DNA of 64,000 nt, from the NCBI RefSeq assembly GCF_000069945.1, contig NC_010545.1:1736001-1800000 (forward strand). The letters are read 5' to 3'. Below the pieces are notes generated by a model. The model did no database searches. It saw only the letters and a program-made list of their open reading frames with translations, and had not been told where the DNA came from. The translations under genes and the position numbers were made by a program. Below, piece by piece: positions 63,167 through 64,000 of this stretch. Positions within the stretch are counted from its first letter, which is position 1; each line of letters begins with the position of its first letter. Origin of the DNA: Corynebacterium urealyticum DSM 7109 (GTDB taxonomy: Bacteria; Actinomycetota; Actinomycetes; Mycobacteriales; Mycobacteriaceae).

Positions 63167-63810
63167 TTGCCGTCGTGCCCAGAGAGCAGATTCAGAAAAT
63201 CCGGCACGTCCGCAGCAACGTCGTTGCCGGAGCTGCGCTTGACCTGCGAAGAAGGCCCCAGCCCCTCGACGGCGCCGGAGACCCGCGCGATCTCGTCGGC
63301 GAGCTGGCTGGCGGCGCGTTCGATGCGCCGGTCGAGGTTCTCCTCGCCACCGAAATCATCAGTGGCTGCGAAAACTGCAGTGCTCATGACGTCCGCGCGC
63401 AGGTAGCTCAGCAGCGGGCGCATCGCGTATTCCAGCATCAGGGAGTGCCGCGGCGTCCCGGCGGTGGCGGCGATGATCACAGGCATGCCGGTGATCGCGT
63501 CCGGATCCAGGGCGTCCATGAACATCTTGAACAGGCCTGAATAGCTAGCAGCAAAGACTGGGCTCGCGGCGACCATCGCGTCGGCGGCGGTGATCTTATC
63601 CTGGGCCGCCTTGAGCTTCTCCGAGGCGATCCCGGTGGTCATCATCGTGGCCAGGTCGGCGGCGTACTCGCGGATGTCGATGTATTCCACGGCCACGGAC
63701 TCCCCGCGGCGACCTACTTGGGCTTCCACGGCACCGGCGATACGCTCGGCGAGCTTGCGGGTCGTCGACGGGCTACCCAATCCTCCGTTAAGAACGATGA
63801 GTGAGTTCAT
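63163..63810 (-). CDS. NAD(P)H-dependent FMN reductase, CE1759-like
   Basis: 215 residues from ATG 63810 (MNSLIVLNGGLGSPSTTRKLAE), flavodoxin-like fold with the flavin-binding GGLGSPSTTRKLA and VAASPVFAASYSGLFKMFMDAL segments. In corynebacteria such reductases pair with luciferase-like (LLM) flavin-dependent oxidoreductases and supply reduced FMN. The tail of an upstream same-strand gene at the window edge could be that partner. A purine-rich GGAGCAGAAG precedes the start. Confidence 0.82.
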   Translation of the reverse strand: MNSLIVLNGGLGSPSTTRKLAERIAGAVEAQVGRRGESVAVEYIDIREYAADLATMMTTGIASEKLKAAQDKITAADAMVAASPVFAASYSGLFKMFMDALDPDAITGMPVIIAATAGTPRHSLMLEYAMRPLLSYLRADVMSTAVFAATDDFGGEENLDRRIERAASQLADEIARVSGAVEGLGPSSQVKRSSGNDVAADVPDFLNLLSGHDGN

Positions 63811-63894
63811 GAACTCTTCTGCTCCATCCTTTCCTTGCACTTCCAGCGGCGATCCTAGACCTGCGCGGCTCACCCGGCCACTACCACTGCCGAG

Positions 63895-64000
63895 CTACTG
63901 AACCTGCGCGGGCTGCACCTGCCGGTGCGGGGAGTCCGGCCCCTCCGCCACCAGTGTGGCGTGGGTCGGCGGATCGGAGGGCACGTGCGCCGGGCGGCGG
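63895..64000 (-). CDS. C-terminal end of an unidentified gene, cut by the window edge
   Basis: The last 34 codons of a minus-strand gene, ending THATLVAEGPDSPHRQVQPA and QVQ, then TAG at 63895-63897. It lies 84 bases upstream of the FMN reductase. By context it may be an LLM-class flavin-dependent oxidoreductase, the usual partner of CE1759-type reductases; the visible piece is too short to confirm. Confidence 0.4.
   Translation of the reverse strand, partial: RRPAHVPSDPPTHATLVAEGPDSPHRQVQPAQVQ

Noticed and set aside
1..64000. CRISPR array, restriction-modification or prophage genes
   Set aside because: I saw no regularly spaced direct repeats, Cas, methyltransferase or phage structural genes.

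Overview
The window is a high-GC actinobacterial chromosome segment, almost certainly Corynebacterium. The evidence is a tmRNA with proteolysis tag AENTQRDYALAA, a DtxR-type iron box before a siderophore-interacting protein, the prfB/ftsE/ftsX/smpB/ssrA group, a VKOR plus DsbA-like oxidative-folding pair, a DUF485-MctC-type symporter pair, many leaderless starts with TANNNT -10 boxes, and mobile elements typical of multiresistant clinical corynebacteria (IS1249-type, Tn5564-like cmx element, Tn5393, IS26-aph(3')-Ia). I cannot name the species from sequence alone.

Layout. 1-8811: a VKOR fragment at the edge, an MMPL exporter with a frameshifted TetR gene, a cluster of three insertion sequences with readable target duplications, tRNA-Ala and a DsbA-like oxidoreductase. 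9105-13851: alanine/sodium symporter, a lipoprotein, a Dcu-type dicarboxylate carrier, a SAM-riboswitch-like leader and a MORN-type protein. 14019-24664: ssrA, an odd tryptophan/proline-repeat membrane protein, smpB, ftsX, ftsE, then an AbgT transporter and PutA on the opposite strand, then prfB. 24704-30870: two inositol-monophosphatase-family enzymes, an aldehyde dehydrogenase, pgi and nagB. 31127-37145: pntAB, a translationally coupled pair of secreted proteins of unknown function, and an Nei-type glycosylase. 37204-44691: Lhr helicase, cysQ, thyA-folA. 44966-48912: DUF485-MctC acetate/pyruvate symporter pair, tRNA-Arg, iron-regulated SIP, two small membrane proteins. 49053-63166: three tandem LppP/LprE-like lipoprotein genes, the third split by a 12-kb nested resistance island (50952-62964). 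The right edge has an FMN reductase and the tail of a partner gene.

The resistance island is a set of nested insertions whose order can be read from intact target duplications: lipoprotein gene <- Tn5564-like cmx element (CCTAGG) <- Tn5393 strA-strB (ATCTT) <- IS26-aph(3')-Ia-IS26 (CGCTCAGA), with a separate IS256-family element in the cmx unit (GCCTTCAA). It encodes predicted resistance to chloramphenicol, streptomycin and kanamycin/neomycin.

The most unusual signal is that five genes (TetR, AbgT transporter, two lipoprotein paralogues, Tn5393 tnpA) are each out of frame at a run of six or seven A residues, and each is restored to family-typical length by removing exactly one A. An IS3 transposase may be a sixth case: its two reading frames are fused at an A7 run. 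All three tandem lipoproteins are disrupted, by two different mechanisms.
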